NCBI GenBank assembly: GCA_044221555.1
Contig: JBGAOY010000002.1
Coordinates: 248,001-312,000, forward strand
DNA from: JAEUJM01 sp044221555
GTDB taxonomy: Bacteria > Actinomycetota > Acidimicrobiia > Acidimicrobiales > DATDAH01
Direction of reading: 5' to 3'
Length of the DNA: 64,000 nt
Every line of letters begins with the position of its first letter. Position 1 is the first letter of the stretch. The notes beneath the pieces were generated by a model. It was not told the DNA's origin. It ran no database searches and was given only the letters and a program-made list of their open reading frames with translations. A program made the position numbers and the translations under genes. Positions 6,692-15,592 of the stretch are shown one piece after another.

Positions 6692-9600
6692 ATGCGGGAT
6701 CGTCGCAGCGGTGGACGGTGGGCCCGGTGGCTGGCCGGCGGCCTCGTGGTGACGCTCGGCGCGGCGCTGGCGGTCACCTCGCCGGTGGTCACCTCGCCGG
6801 CGTCGGCGGATGCGGGCTGTTCGAAGTACGCGGACCCGAACGGCAACGACGCCAACCCCGGCACCCTGGCCCAGCCCAAGCAGTCGCCGATCGCGCTGTT
6901 GAACTCGTTGGCGCCCGGTCAGGTGGGGTGTCTCACCGACGGGGCCACCTTCACCCTCGGTGGGGGTGAGGCGGTGACGGCGGCATCGGGCTCGCCGGGG
7001 CTGCCGATCACGCTGCGGCCGGCCACCCCCGGTGCACGGGTGACCATCTCGGCGTTGACCGGGTTCTGGTTCCAGCCCGCCGGGCACGACCTGGTCCTGA
7101 AGGACCTGAACATCCGCCGGCACGGGGGAGGCGCGGGGAGCCTCCTGCTCGTCGACGGCGATCGGGTCACGCTGGACGGCCTCGACATCACGTACCCGAA
7201 CAACATCTGCCTCGATGTCGGCGGCGACCCCCGGCCGGGTCCCAACCAGACCAGCGACACCACCGAGGACTTCGTGCTGCGCAACAGCCGGGTCCACGAC
7301 TGCGGGTCGGCCTACGGGGGCCCCCACTTCGAGAACGACTCGGGGGTGCACGGCATCTACGTGCAGTTCTCGCGCGACGGGTCGGACGCGGGTGCCACCA
7401 ACGACAGCTTCAGTGCGATCTTCGAGGACAACCTGATCTACGCGAACCACAACCGGGGCATCCAGCTGTACCCCGACACCGACGACGCCCTCATTCGTCG
7501 CAACGTGTTCTACGGCAACGGTGCCAACGTGAACATCGGGTCGGACAGCCCCACGATCGCGTCCGAGCGCAACACCGTCACCGACAACATCATCTCCGAG
7601 TCGACGCTGGACGGCCTCAGCCCGGGCGGGTTCGTGGGTGACACCAACGAGGTGCTGGGCAACCTGATCGGCGTCAACAACCCGGCCAACCACGTGGACG
7701 GCAACTGTATCAACAACACCGCCCACCCGACCGCGCTGTATGCCGGGCCCGGCTTCACCCACGTCAACAACATCGAGAACCAGTCACCCGGCTTCGCCAA
7801 CCCCGCGGCGGGCGACTTCACCCTGGCGTCCAACAGCCCGTGCCTGGGCAAGGGCCCGAGCTACATCCAGCCGGCGGTGGTGCCGCCGAACGACCCCACG
7901 CCCGTGTTCGCCCGCAAGTGGGGCACCCTGGGGACTGGCGCCGGGCAGTTCTCGAGCCCCGAGAGCGTGGACACCAGCATCGACGGGACGCAGGTCTACG
8001 TGGCCGACGCCGACCACGACCGCATCGAGCAGTTCGATGCCCGAGGCCGGTTCGTCCGCCAGTGGGGCTCGCACGGGAGCGGGCCCGGCCAGTTCGACCG
8101 CCCCGTGGACGTCGCGGTGGTCGGCTACGAAGGCGACGTCTACGTGGCCGACCTCAACAACCACCGCATCCAGGAGTTCACCCGCAACGGGGTGTTCGTC
8201 CGTCAGTGGACCCATCCCGCAGGGGTGGGCGGTGCCTTCAATCCCCACGCCGTCGAGTGGAGTTCCTTCGGCCTCTACGTCGCCGATCTGGCGAACGATC
8301 GCGTGCTGCAATTCGACTTCAACGGAGCCTTCGTGCAGACGATCGGTTCGTCCGGCGCCGGCGCCGGCCAACTCGACGGCCCCGGGGGCCTGGGGGTCGA
8401 TCTCTCGACGAGTCGCCTCTATGTGGCCGACCTGTTCAACCACCGCATCCAGTACTTCAACTGGACCGGAGGATTCGAGGGTGGGTGGGGTACCCAGGGC
8501 ACGGGCGTGGGTCAGTTCGGCCTGCCCGTCGATGTGGCGGTCGCGAAGGATTCTGAAGATTTCCGCAATGGCGAGGTGTACGTGGTCGACTACAACAACC
8601 ACCGCGTGCAGGAGTTCGCCACGCCGGAGCCCGGGGTGACTCCAGCCCAGATCGCGGTGTGGGGCTCGCAGGGCAGCGCCAACGGCCAGTTCGTGAACCC
8701 CGAGAGCATCGCCGTGATCGGCCACCAGCGGTATGTGGCGGACGGCGGCAACGACCGCATCCAGGTGTTCACCACGGTCCCCTCGACCGGCATCGGCGGT
8801 TCGGTCACCGAGCAGGGGTCGGGTGCGCCGATCGCGCATGCGCAGGTGGCGGTGCTGCGATCCAGTGACTTCTCAGTCGTGGACGGCGCGGTGGCCGATG
8901 CCGCCGGCGACTACTTCGTGAGCGGGGTTCCGGCCGGCTCGTACTACCTCTACGTGCTCGATCCGACGGGCGAGCACCCCGCCGGGTTCCACGGACCGCC
9001 GACCACGGTCACGTTGACAGCCAACGCGCCGTACGCCGATGCCGACCCCGCCATGGCGCCGACGCGCGGGGCCATCGGCGGCACCGTCACCACGCAGGGC
9101 TCCGGCAACGTCATCCCCGGCGCGTGGGCCATCACCATGAACGCCACCACCGGCCAGGCCGCCACGGGGACGGTGGCGGACGCGTCGGGCAACTTCCGTG
9201 TCGATCACCTCCCCCCGGGCAACCACAGGATCGCCCTGCTCGACCCGACCGGCGCCCACCGTCCCGAGTTCTACAACGACTCCCCGACCTTCCAAGGGTC
9301 GGCCTCGGTGGCGGTCACCGCCGGCGCCACGGCCACCACCAACGCCGCCCTGACGCCGACGACGCCTCCGGTGGGCGGCTCGGTCCTCCAGGGCAACGTC
9401 ACCGAGCAGGGATCGGGCTACGGGTTGTCGGGTGTCTGGGTGGTGGCGCTCTACGCCTCGAACTACCAGATGGCCGCGGGTGCGGTGACCGACGGCACCG
9501 GCCACTACAGCCTCAACCTGAACGCCGGGCCCTACAAGCTGCAGTTCATCGACCCGGCCGGGCGCCACGCCATGGAGTGGCACGACAACCAGCCCTACTA

Positions 9601-9946
9601 CGGCATCGCCAACGCCGCGAGCGCCAACGCGCCGAGCACGGTCAACGCAGTGCTGACCGCCACCACCGGCGTGATCCACGGCACGGTGTTCGGAGGCTTC
9701 GACATCATGGAGGGTGCCTGGGTGATCGCGGTCGGGCCGACCGGGATGGCCGGCAGCGCCGTCACCGACGCCAACGGCGAGTACGGGATCGGAGGCTTGC
9801 CTCCAGGTACCTACCGCGCCACGTTCCTGGCGCCGGGCGACTACCCCCAGGAGTGGTTCGACAACCAGTCGAGTTACGCCACCGCCACGCTGTTCTCGGT
9901 AACCGGGAACGGCAACGGCGTCGTGGTGGATGGCCACCTGGGCTAG
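6692..9946 (+). CDS. Secreted beta-helix / NHL-repeat / carboxypeptidase-regulatory-like protein
   Basis: A 1084-residue exported protein. A signal peptide covers about residues 1-40 (RWLAGGLVVTLGAALAV, cleavage after ASA). A right-handed parallel beta-helix domain (about 41-395) carries turns such as FEDNLIYANHNRGIQLYP. Five or six NHL beta-propeller blades (about 403-699) repeat VYVADxxNxRIQxF with GxGAGQFxxP. Four carboxypeptidase-regulatory-like (transthyretin-fold) repeats follow (702-1083), each with GxVTEQGSG...VTDxxGxYxxxxLPPGxYxxxFLDPxG. ATG 6692 was preferred over in-frame GTG 6686 because the GGGGAGAAAGG Shine-Dalgarno is better spaced. There is no sortase or SLH anchor, so it is probably released or held non-covalently. 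A role in surface adhesion or polysaccharide binding is only a guess. Confidence 0.88.
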   Translation: MRDRRSGGRWARWLAGGLVVTLGAALAVTSPVVTSPASADAGCSKYADPNGNDANPGTLAQPKQSPIALLNSLAPGQVGCLTDGATFTLGGGEAVTAASGSPGLPITLRPATPGARVTISALTGFWFQPAGHDLVLKDLNIRRHGGGAGSLLLVDGDRVTLDGLDITYPNNICLDVGGDPRPGPNQTSDTTEDFVLRNSRVHDCGSAYGGPHFENDSGVHGIYVQFSRDGSDAGATNDSFSAIFEDNLIYANHNRGIQLYPDTDDALIRRNVFYGNGANVNIGSDSPTIASERNTVTDNIISESTLDGLSPGGFVGDTNEVLGNLIGVNNPANHVDGNCINNTAHPTALYAGPGFTHVNNIENQSPGFANPAAGDFTLASNSPCLGKGPSYIQPAVVPPNDPTPVFARKWGTLGTGAGQFSSPESVDTSIDGTQVYVADADHDRIEQFDARGRFVRQWGSHGSGPGQFDRPVDVAVVGYEGDVYVADLNNHRIQEFTRNGVFVRQWTHPAGVGGAFNPHAVEWSSFGLYVADLANDRVLQFDFNGAFVQTIGSSGAGAGQLDGPGGLGVDLSTSRLYVADLFNHRIQYFNWTGGFEGGWGTQGTGVGQFGLPVDVAVAKDSEDFRNGEVYVVDYNNHRVQEFATPEPGVTPAQIAVWGSQGSANGQFVNPESIAVIGHQRYVADGGNDRIQVFTTVPSTGIGGSVTEQGSGAPIAHAQVAVLRSSDFSVVDGAVADAAGDYFVSGVPAGSYYLYVLDPTGEHPAGFHGPPTTVTLTANAPYADADPAMAPTRGAIGGTVTTQGSGNVIPGAWAITMNATTGQAATGTVADASGNFRVDHLPPGNHRIALLDPTGAHRPEFYNDSPTFQGSASVAVTAGATATTNAALTPTTPPVGGSVLQGNVTEQGSGYGLSGVWVVALYASNYQMAAGAVTDGTGHYSLNLNAGPYKLQFIDPAGRHAMEWHDNQPYYGIANAASANAPSTVNAVLTATTGVIHGTVFGGFDIMEGAWVIAVGPTGMAGSAVTDANGEYGIGGLPPGTYRATFLAPGDYPQEWFDNQSSYATATLFSVTGNGNGVVVDGHLG

Positions 9947-10106
9947 TCAGCGGCCTGACCGTCAACCTACGCACGTTCTCGACGGCCGGATGAGGCCGCC
10001 CGCGGCGTTGCCTGTTGTCTGCTGAACGGCACCGGTGGCTCTCCACAGCGCGTGGCCGCGGCGCCCGCTACTCGGCGAGCGCGCGGCGCACGTTGCCGGC
10101 CGGCCG

Positions 10107-10760
10107 TCAGCGACGACCGGCCGCCCCCGGGGTCGGCGGCAGGTGGATCTCGATGGCGGTGCTCGGGCGTAGGAACGCCGACTGCGGGGTGTCGGTCGGT
10201 CGGACGAGCCCCAGCGACTCGAACGGCACCACACGAGCCGTCGGCGCGCCCGCCGGCTGCACCCGGCCCTCGCCGTAGGCGACCTCGAACCGCCGCACCC
10301 CGCCGCGCCCGTCGAACCACCCGATCGTCGCCGCCGACACCTCGGCCGGGATCTCGGGCGTGGTGGCGACGGCCGGCGCACGGTCGACCTGCAGGTCGAT
10401 GCCCGCGGCGGCCACCGCCACCCGGCCCGCGCACGGTTCGGCCATGGTGACCGCACCCCGCACCCACGGCATCCCCCACAGGTGGTGGGGGAGGGTGGCC
10501 CAGCGGCTGTCCTGAACCGTGCGCAGGAACCACACGCCCTGCTCGTCGCCCACCCGCACGTAGGTCCGCAGGTGCACCTGGGCGGCGGACAGGCGGGGGC
10601 CCGGGACGCCCCGCAGGCCGAGGCCCACGTAGCGGTAGGCCACCGCGGACACCAGGGGCAGGTCGACCGCGACGCCGGCGGGGAGCAGGGCCGAGAGCGC
10701 GCCATGGTCGGCGGCGAAGGTGACCACCGCGAAGTGCTCGAGGCGCGCGGTGGCGATCAC
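10107..10760 (-). CDS. DUF2071 (YqjF-like) family protein
   Basis: A 217-residue protein resembling the DUF2071/COG3361 family. The N-terminal pattern ARLEHFAVVTF with LLPAGVAVDLPLVSAVAYRY and the LGLRGVPGPRLSAAQVHLRTYV block are family-like. The molecular function of the family is not established; it has an acetoacetate-decarboxylase-like fold. The GTG start at 10760 lies one nucleotide after the stop of the luciferase-like gene, so the two are almost certainly co-transcribed and translationally coupled. Its 3' end faces the NHL protein across 160 bp in which I see no gene. Confidence 0.75.
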   Translation of the reverse strand: MIATARLEHFAVVTFAADHGALSALLPAGVAVDLPLVSAVAYRYVGLGLRGVPGPRLSAAQVHLRTYVRVGDEQGVWFLRTVQDSRWATLPHHLWGMPWVRGAVTMAEPCAGRVAVAAAGIDLQVDRAPAVATTPEIPAEVSAATIGWFDGRGGVRRFEVAYGEGRVQPAGAPTARVVPFESLGLVRPTDTPQSAFLRPSTAIEIHLPPTPGAAGRR

Positions 10761-10761
10761 G

Positions 10762-11850
10762 TCAGCCGGGGCCAGGAGCGCGGCCCGCGCCGGCCGACTC
10801 CGGGGCCGGGGTCGGGGCGCCCGCAGGCGGGGTGGCCGCCTCGAGCCCGACGGCCTCGGCGACCAACTCGGCGGAGCGGATCCGGTCGTCGGGGTCGGCC
10901 AGCATCGTGCTCAGCATGACCTCCTGCACACCCGTGCGCTCGACGAGCGCCTGCAGGCCGCCACGGACCTGGCCGGGGTCGCCGACCACATGGGACTCGG
11001 TCCACGCCTTCACCGCCTCGCGCTCGTGGGGGGTGAACCGGTACGCGGCGGCCTCCTCGGGACGGGGATACAGGCCGGGGCGCCCCTGGCGGAGGCGCAG
11101 GAAGGCGAGGCCCCCGGGCGCGGCCAACCAGCGGGCCCGCTCGTCGGTGTCGGCGCACACCACCGATGCGCCGAGCATCACGTACGGCTCGGCACACGCG
11201 TCGGACGGGTCGAACGCCGATCGGTAGGCCTCGAGCGCGCTGTCCAGCCCGGCGGGGGCGAAGTGATAGGCGAAGGAGAAGGGCAGGCCGAGCGTCCCTG
11301 CCAGCCGGGCGCTGAAATCGCTCGACCCGAGGAGCCAGATCGCCGGGCGGTAGCCCCGCGCCGGCGTGGCCACGATCTTCGAGAAGGGGTGCTCGGCGGG
11401 GATCGTGCCGTCGAAGTAGCCCATGAGCTCGGCCAGTTGTGACGGGAACTCGTCGGCCCCGTCGAGGCGCGACCGGCGAATGGCGTGCGCGGTCACCTGG
11501 TCGGTGCCCGGCGCCCGCCCGAGCCCCAGGTCGATGCGGCCGGGGTGCAGGGCCTCGAGCATGCCGAACTGCTCGGCGACGACCAGCGGGGCGTGGTTGG
11601 GCAGCATCACGCCGCCCGACCCCAGTCGGATGGACGAGGTGGCGCCGGCCACGTGGGCCAGCATCACCGCCGGCGACGAGCTGGCGATGCCGGGCATGCC
11701 GTGGTGCTCGGCCACCCAGTAGCGGTGGTAGCCCAGCGCCTCGACGGTGCGGGCGTAGACCAGCGATGCCTGCAACGCGGCCGCGGGCGTCGATCCCTCG
11801 CCGACCGGGGCCAGGTCGAGCACGGACAGGGGGACACCGAGGCGGTTCAT
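10762..11850 (-). CDS. LLM-class flavin-dependent oxidoreductase (luciferase-like monooxygenase)
   Basis: A 362-residue bacterial-luciferase-fold TIM barrel using FMN or F420. It has the YhbW/MsnO8-type N-terminus (PLSVLDLAPVGEG), HRYWVAEHHGMPGIASSSP at about residue 42, IRLGSGGVMLPNHAPLVVAEQF, and HPGRIDLGLGRAPGTDQVT. The GSSDFSAR segment near residue 170 is typical of this subgroup. The ATG at 11850 is preceded directly by CAGGGG. The DUF2071 gene follows immediately. Substrate unknown; no dedicated flavin reductase is adjacent. Confidence 0.9.
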   Translation of the reverse strand: MNRLGVPLSVLDLAPVGEGSTPAAALQASLVYARTVEALGYHRYWVAEHHGMPGIASSSPAVMLAHVAGATSSIRLGSGGVMLPNHAPLVVAEQFGMLEALHPGRIDLGLGRAPGTDQVTAHAIRRSRLDGADEFPSQLAELMGYFDGTIPAEHPFSKIVATPARGYRPAIWLLGSSDFSARLAGTLGLPFSFAYHFAPAGLDSALEAYRSAFDPSDACAEPYVMLGASVVCADTDERARWLAAPGGLAFLRLRQGRPGLYPRPEEAAAYRFTPHEREAVKAWTESHVVGDPGQVRGGLQALVERTGVQEVMLSTMLADPDDRIRSAELVAEAVGLEAATPPAGAPTPAPESAGAGRAPGPG

Positions 11851-12152
11851 CCCCTGACCGAACCCCGGCGGGCGCCCAGCTGTTCCGTTGGCGGCTCCGG
11901 CAGCCGTCCCAACCTGTGCTCACGCACGCCGGTTGGGGCTCACGGCACGGCAAACCCGCGAAGAAGGGGGCGGGGCGCGTCGCTCGGCGGCTGACCGTCG
12001 CGAGCACCACCCTCAGTGGCCAACTTCCCCCGATCTCGCCGGCTTCCCCGCGGTCTGGAGGGAATAGCAGTCACGGATGACGGGTATTTCCTCCAGAGAC
12101 GGCATCGGCGACCACCGCGGCCACTGTGCGTGAGCGTTGGGACCGAAAGGGG
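11851..12152. other. Gene-free stretch with one hairpin
   Basis: This 302-bp intergenic region lies between the luciferase-like gene and the enoyl-CoA hydratase gene, both on the minus strand. Apart from the inverted repeat at 12054-12097 I see no ORF with family features, RNA gene or strong promoter in it. Confidence 0.55.
12054..12097 (-). terminator. Hairpin downstream of enoyl-CoA hydratase gene
   Basis: 13-nt arms 12054-12066 and 12085-12097 (CTGGAGGGAATA against TATTTCCTCCAG) pair with one imperfect position around an 18-nt loop. It lies 56 nt beyond the stop of the minus-strand hydratase gene. There is no U-tract, so terminator function is an inference from position. Confidence 0.4.
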
Positions 12153-12971
12153 TCAGGGGGCGGTGTCGGAGGCGTGGCGGGCGGTGTCGACGGGGTGGGC
12201 GGCGTCGACCGCGGCGAAGTCGGCCGGGCGGCGCTCGGCCATGGCCAGGAACGCCTCGGTGTTGGCGGGTTGGCCCAGCAGGCGGATGAAGGCCTGGTCC
12301 TCCCGGGCACGGGCCGCCACCAGGCCGTCGCGCAGGCCGGCGGTGATGGTGCGCTTTGTCTCGATCAGCGAGGCGATGGGCTTGGACGCCAGCACCCGGG
12401 CCCGTGCGAGCGTCTCGTCCATCAGCTCGTCGGGGGCGCAGACCTTCCACGCCAGGCCCATGGCCAGGCACTCGTCGGCGCTGAACCACTCCGAGCTCAT
12501 CAGCACCCACGCCGCGTCCTGGCGCCCGAGCAGCATCGGGAAGGTGACGCTGCTGGCCGCCTCGGGCGCGACGGCCAGGTCGGTGAAGGGGCAGCGGATG
12601 CGGGCCTCGGTGGACATCAGCACCAGGTCGGCGAAGCCCAGCATGGTGGCGCCGATGCCGAGGGCCAGGCCGTTCACCGCGCAGAGCAGCGGCTTGGGGA
12701 AGGCGACGAGCTGGTCGACCAGCCCCGGGAACCCGTGGTTGGTGCCTTCGGTCTCGCCCGACGCGAGCGACGACATCTCGGTGACGTCGGTGCCCGTGGA
12801 GAAGGCCCGGCCGGTGCCGGTGATCACCACCACGGCCACCCCCGGGTCGGCGGCGGCGTCGATCAGCGCTTCGGCGGTGGCGTTGTAGAGCGCGTCGTTG
12901 AAGGCGTTCAGCTTGTCGGGACGGTCGAGGGTGAGGGTGCGGACGCGGGCGTCGTCGTCGATCCGGATCAT
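12153..12971 (-). CDS. Enoyl-CoA hydratase/isomerase family protein
   Basis: A 272-residue crotonase-fold protein. It starts MIRIDDDARVRTLTLDRPDK, the usual crotonase opening strand. The first oxyanion motif is TGTGRAFSTGTDVTEM near residue 58 and the second is AVNGLALGIGATMLGFADLV near residue 105. The frame stays open well upstream to 13382, but ATG 12971 gives the normal family N-terminus. A CATGCT box sits six nucleotides before it, suggesting a leaderless transcript. It is divergent from the GH3 glycosidase gene with only 55 bp between the start codons. The reaction (hydratase, isomerase or thioester hydrolysis) cannot be told from sequence alone. Confidence 0.9.
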   Translation of the reverse strand: MIRIDDDARVRTLTLDRPDKLNAFNDALYNATAEALIDAAADPGVAVVVITGTGRAFSTGTDVTEMSSLASGETEGTNHGFPGLVDQLVAFPKPLLCAVNGLALGIGATMLGFADLVLMSTEARIRCPFTDLAVAPEAASSVTFPMLLGRQDAAWVLMSSEWFSADECLAMGLAWKVCAPDELMDETLARARVLASKPIASLIETKRTITAGLRDGLVAARAREDQAFIRLLGQPANTEAFLAMAERRPADFAAVDAAHPVDTARHASDTAP

Positions 12972-12977
12972 GGGCCC

Positions 12978-12983
12978 AGCATG
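12978..12983 (-). promoter_or_regulatory. Putative leaderless -10 box (CATGCT)
   Basis: On the minus strand CATGCT ends six nucleotides before the ATG at 12971, placing the predicted transcription start at the start codon. No clear -35 is visible. It matches the A2/T6 pattern of similar boxes in this window only loosely. Confidence 0.3.
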
Positions 12984-13026
12984 GCAGTGCGCACCCCGGG
13001 GCACGGACGGGGAAGACTGTGCCGCC

Positions 13027-15555
13027 ATGTCGCCTGATCGTTCACCTCGTGTCGCCGCCCTCCTCGCCGACCTCACCCTGGACGAGAAGGCCTCGCTCAC
13101 CGCCGGCGCCGACATGTTCTCGACGCCGCCGGTCGGACGCCTCGGGATCCCCGCGGTGCGGCTCACCGACGGCCCGAACGGCGCGCGGGGCGCGGTGCTG
13201 CCCGGGGAGTCGCCGGACACCTCGGTGTGCGTGCCGTGCGGCGCCGCCCTGGGGGCCACCTGGGACTCCGAGCTCATCGAGCGGATCGGCGCGCTGCTGG
13301 GCACCGAGACGCGCCGCCGGGCGTGCCGGGTGCTGCTCGCACCTACCGTCAACCTGCACCGCTCGCCGCTGGCCGGCCGCAACTTCGAGTGCTACTCGGA
13401 GGACCCGCTGCTCTCCGGTGTCCTCGCGGCCGCGTTCGTCCGCGGCGCCCAGTCGCAGGGTGTGGCCACGACCGTGAAGCACTTCGTGGGCAACGACGCG
13501 GAGTTCGAACGCCTGACCATGAGCTCGGTGATCGACGAGCGCACCCTCCGTGAGCTCTACCTGGTGCCGTTCGAGATGGCCGTCCGCCAGGGGGGCAGCC
13601 TGGGGGTGATGACCGGTTACAACCGGGTCAACGGCACCTGGTGCGCCGAGCACGGCCCGCTGCTGTCGATGCTGCGCGACGAGTGGGGATTCGACGGCTT
13701 CGTGGTGACGGACTGGTACAGCGTGGCCTCGGCCACCGCCTCCTCCGCCGCCGGTCTCGACCTCGAGATGCCGGGACCGGGGCGGGCCTACGGTGACGCG
13801 CTCGCCGAAGCGGTGCGGTCGGGGGCGGTCGACGAGGCGACGGTCGACGCCATGGTCACCCGCCTGCTGTCCGTCTACGAGCGCATCGGTGCCCTCGACG
13901 ACACCGGTGACGAGCCCGGGACCTCCGTCGACGACCCCGCCGATCGGGCGCTGACCCGGGAGGCGGCCGCCGCCTCGATCGTCCTCCTCACGAACAACGG
14001 CCTGCTCCCGTTCGACGCCACCGCGCTCACCCGTGTCGCGGTCATCGGCCCCAACGCCGACCGGGCGGTGATCATGGGCGGCGGGTCGGCCCGGGTGATG
14101 CCGGCCTACCTCACCACGCCCGTCGACGCCATCCGCCGGCGGCTCGGCGGCGACGTGGAGGTCGTGCACGAGCCAGGCGTCGACATCACCCGCACCGCAC
14201 CCACCCTCGCGCTCGATCTGACGTACGAGTTCTGCGCCGGTCCGGATGCTCCCGAGCCCGGGAAGGTCCTGAGGTCCGAGTCGCGGGGCACCGCCGAGCT
14301 GTTCGCGTTCGGGCCACCGGCCGACGTGCCCGAGGGGTTCACCCTGCGGGCGACCGGGCGCTGGACACCACCGGTCGGCGGGCCGTTCGAGCTCTCGCTC
14401 ATCCAGGCCGGCGGCACCCGCCTGACGGTGGACGGCGCCGTGGTCATCGACGGCATCGCCGACCCCCCGCCGCCCGGGCGCAGCTTCTTCGGCAGTGGCA
14501 GTGCCCAGGCCACCGCCACCGTCGAGCTCGAGGCCGGCACGCCGGTCGACGTGCTGATCGACTTCGAGGCCACCAGCCCGCACGGCATCCACGCGTTCAA
14601 GGTCGGTGCCCGCCCGCGGCTGCCGGACGATGCGATGGAGCGGGCCGCCCTCGCCGCCGCCGGCGCCGACGTGGCCGTCGTCGTCGTCGGCACCGACCAC
14701 GAGTGGGAGTCGGAGGGTGCCGACCGAGAGTCGTGGGCGCTGCCGGGCGAGCAGCACGCCTTGATCGACACGGTGTGCCGGGCCAACCCGAACACCGTCG
14801 TGGTGGTGAACGCGGGCTCACCGGTCGACCTGTCCTGGGTGGACTCGGGGGTCGCGGTGCTCCAGGCCTGGTTCGGCGGCCAGGAGATGGCGGCGGCGAT
14901 CGCCGCGGTGCTGGTCGGCGACGTCGACCCCGGCGGGCGCCTGCCCACCACGCAGCCGATGCTGATCGAGCACAACCCGTCGTACGGCAACTTCCCCGGC
15001 GAGAACGACGAGGTGCGCTACGGCGAGGGCCTGCTGATGGGGTACCGGTGGTACGAGGCCCGCCGCCTGCCGGTGCGCTTCCCGTTCGGCCACGGGCTGT
15101 CGTACACAACGTTCTCGTTCGGTGCGCCGGTGCTCTCGTCGACCACCTTCGCCGAGGGCGACACCTTGACCGTGGAGGTCCCCGTCACCAACACGGGCCG
15201 CCGGGCGGGCTCGGAGGTGGTGCAGTGCTACGTCGAGTCGCTGGGGCCCCGGGTGCAACGCCCGGTCAAGGAGCTGCGGGCGTTCGCCAAGGTGCACCTC
15301 GACCCCGGCCAGTCGACCACCGTCACGCTGGCCCTCGGCGACCGTGCCTTCGCGTACTGGGATGTCGGCACCCGGGACGGCCCGGAGATCCGCGAGCGCC
15401 TGCCGATGGGTGGGTCGCCGGCCGCCGACGCCGCCCGCCGCGCCCCGGGGTGGCGCGTCGACACCGGGGTGGCGACCGTGCACATCGGCCGCTCGTCGGC
15501 GGACATCGCCCACCGCGTGCCCGTCGAGATCGTGGCGCCGGCCCCCGGAGGCTGA
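13027..15555 (+). CDS. Glycoside hydrolase family 3 beta-glucosidase with PA14-like insert
   Basis: An 842-residue GH3 enzyme predicted to release beta-linked glucose or related sugars. The N-terminal TIM barrel (about 1-300) has RLTDGPNGARG, APTVNLHRSPLAGRNFECYSEDP cut by its usual turns, VKHFVGND and the nucleophile Asp in GFVVTDWYSV. A C-terminal sandwich domain follows, interrupted around residues 420-530 by a PA14-like beta domain, and ends in a fibronectin-III-like domain (VPVTNTGRRAGSEVVQCYV). No signal peptide is visible, so it probably acts in the cytoplasm on imported oligosaccharides. ATG 13027 starts directly before the conserved LLADLTLDEKASL; upstream in-frame sequence belongs to the divergent promoter region. 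Confidence 0.93.
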   Translation: MSPDRSPRVAALLADLTLDEKASLTAGADMFSTPPVGRLGIPAVRLTDGPNGARGAVLPGESPDTSVCVPCGAALGATWDSELIERIGALLGTETRRRACRVLLAPTVNLHRSPLAGRNFECYSEDPLLSGVLAAAFVRGAQSQGVATTVKHFVGNDAEFERLTMSSVIDERTLRELYLVPFEMAVRQGGSLGVMTGYNRVNGTWCAEHGPLLSMLRDEWGFDGFVVTDWYSVASATASSAAGLDLEMPGPGRAYGDALAEAVRSGAVDEATVDAMVTRLLSVYERIGALDDTGDEPGTSVDDPADRALTREAAAASIVLLTNNGLLPFDATALTRVAVIGPNADRAVIMGGGSARVMPAYLTTPVDAIRRRLGGDVEVVHEPGVDITRTAPTLALDLTYEFCAGPDAPEPGKVLRSESRGTAELFAFGPPADVPEGFTLRATGRWTPPVGGPFELSLIQAGGTRLTVDGAVVIDGIADPPPPGRSFFGSGSAQATATVELEAGTPVDVLIDFEATSPHGIHAFKVGARPRLPDDAMERAALAAAGADVAVVVVGTDHEWESEGADRESWALPGEQHALIDTVCRANPNTVVVVNAGSPVDLSWVDSGVAVLQAWFGGQEMAAAIAAVLVGDVDPGGRLPTTQPMLIEHNPSYGNFPGENDEVRYGEGLLMGYRWYEARRLPVRFPFGHGLSYTTFSFGAPVLSSTTFAEGDTLTVEVPVTNTGRRAGSEVVQCYVESLGPRVQRPVKELRAFAKVHLDPGQSTTVTLALGDRAFAYWDVGTRDGPEIRERLPMGGSPAADAARRAPGWRVDTGVATVHIGRSSADIAHRVPVEIVAPAPGG

Positions 15556-15579
15556 CTGGCTCCACCCGGGGTGCGCTCC

Positions 15580-15585
15580 TAGGCT
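15580..15585 (+). promoter_or_regulatory. Putative leaderless -10 box (TAGGCT)
   Basis: TAGGCT ends seven nucleotides before the TTG at 15593. The next in-frame ATG is far downstream, inside the first membrane helix, so this box both suggests leaderless transcription and supports the TTG start. Confidence 0.4.
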
Positions 15586-15592
15586 CGCCGGG

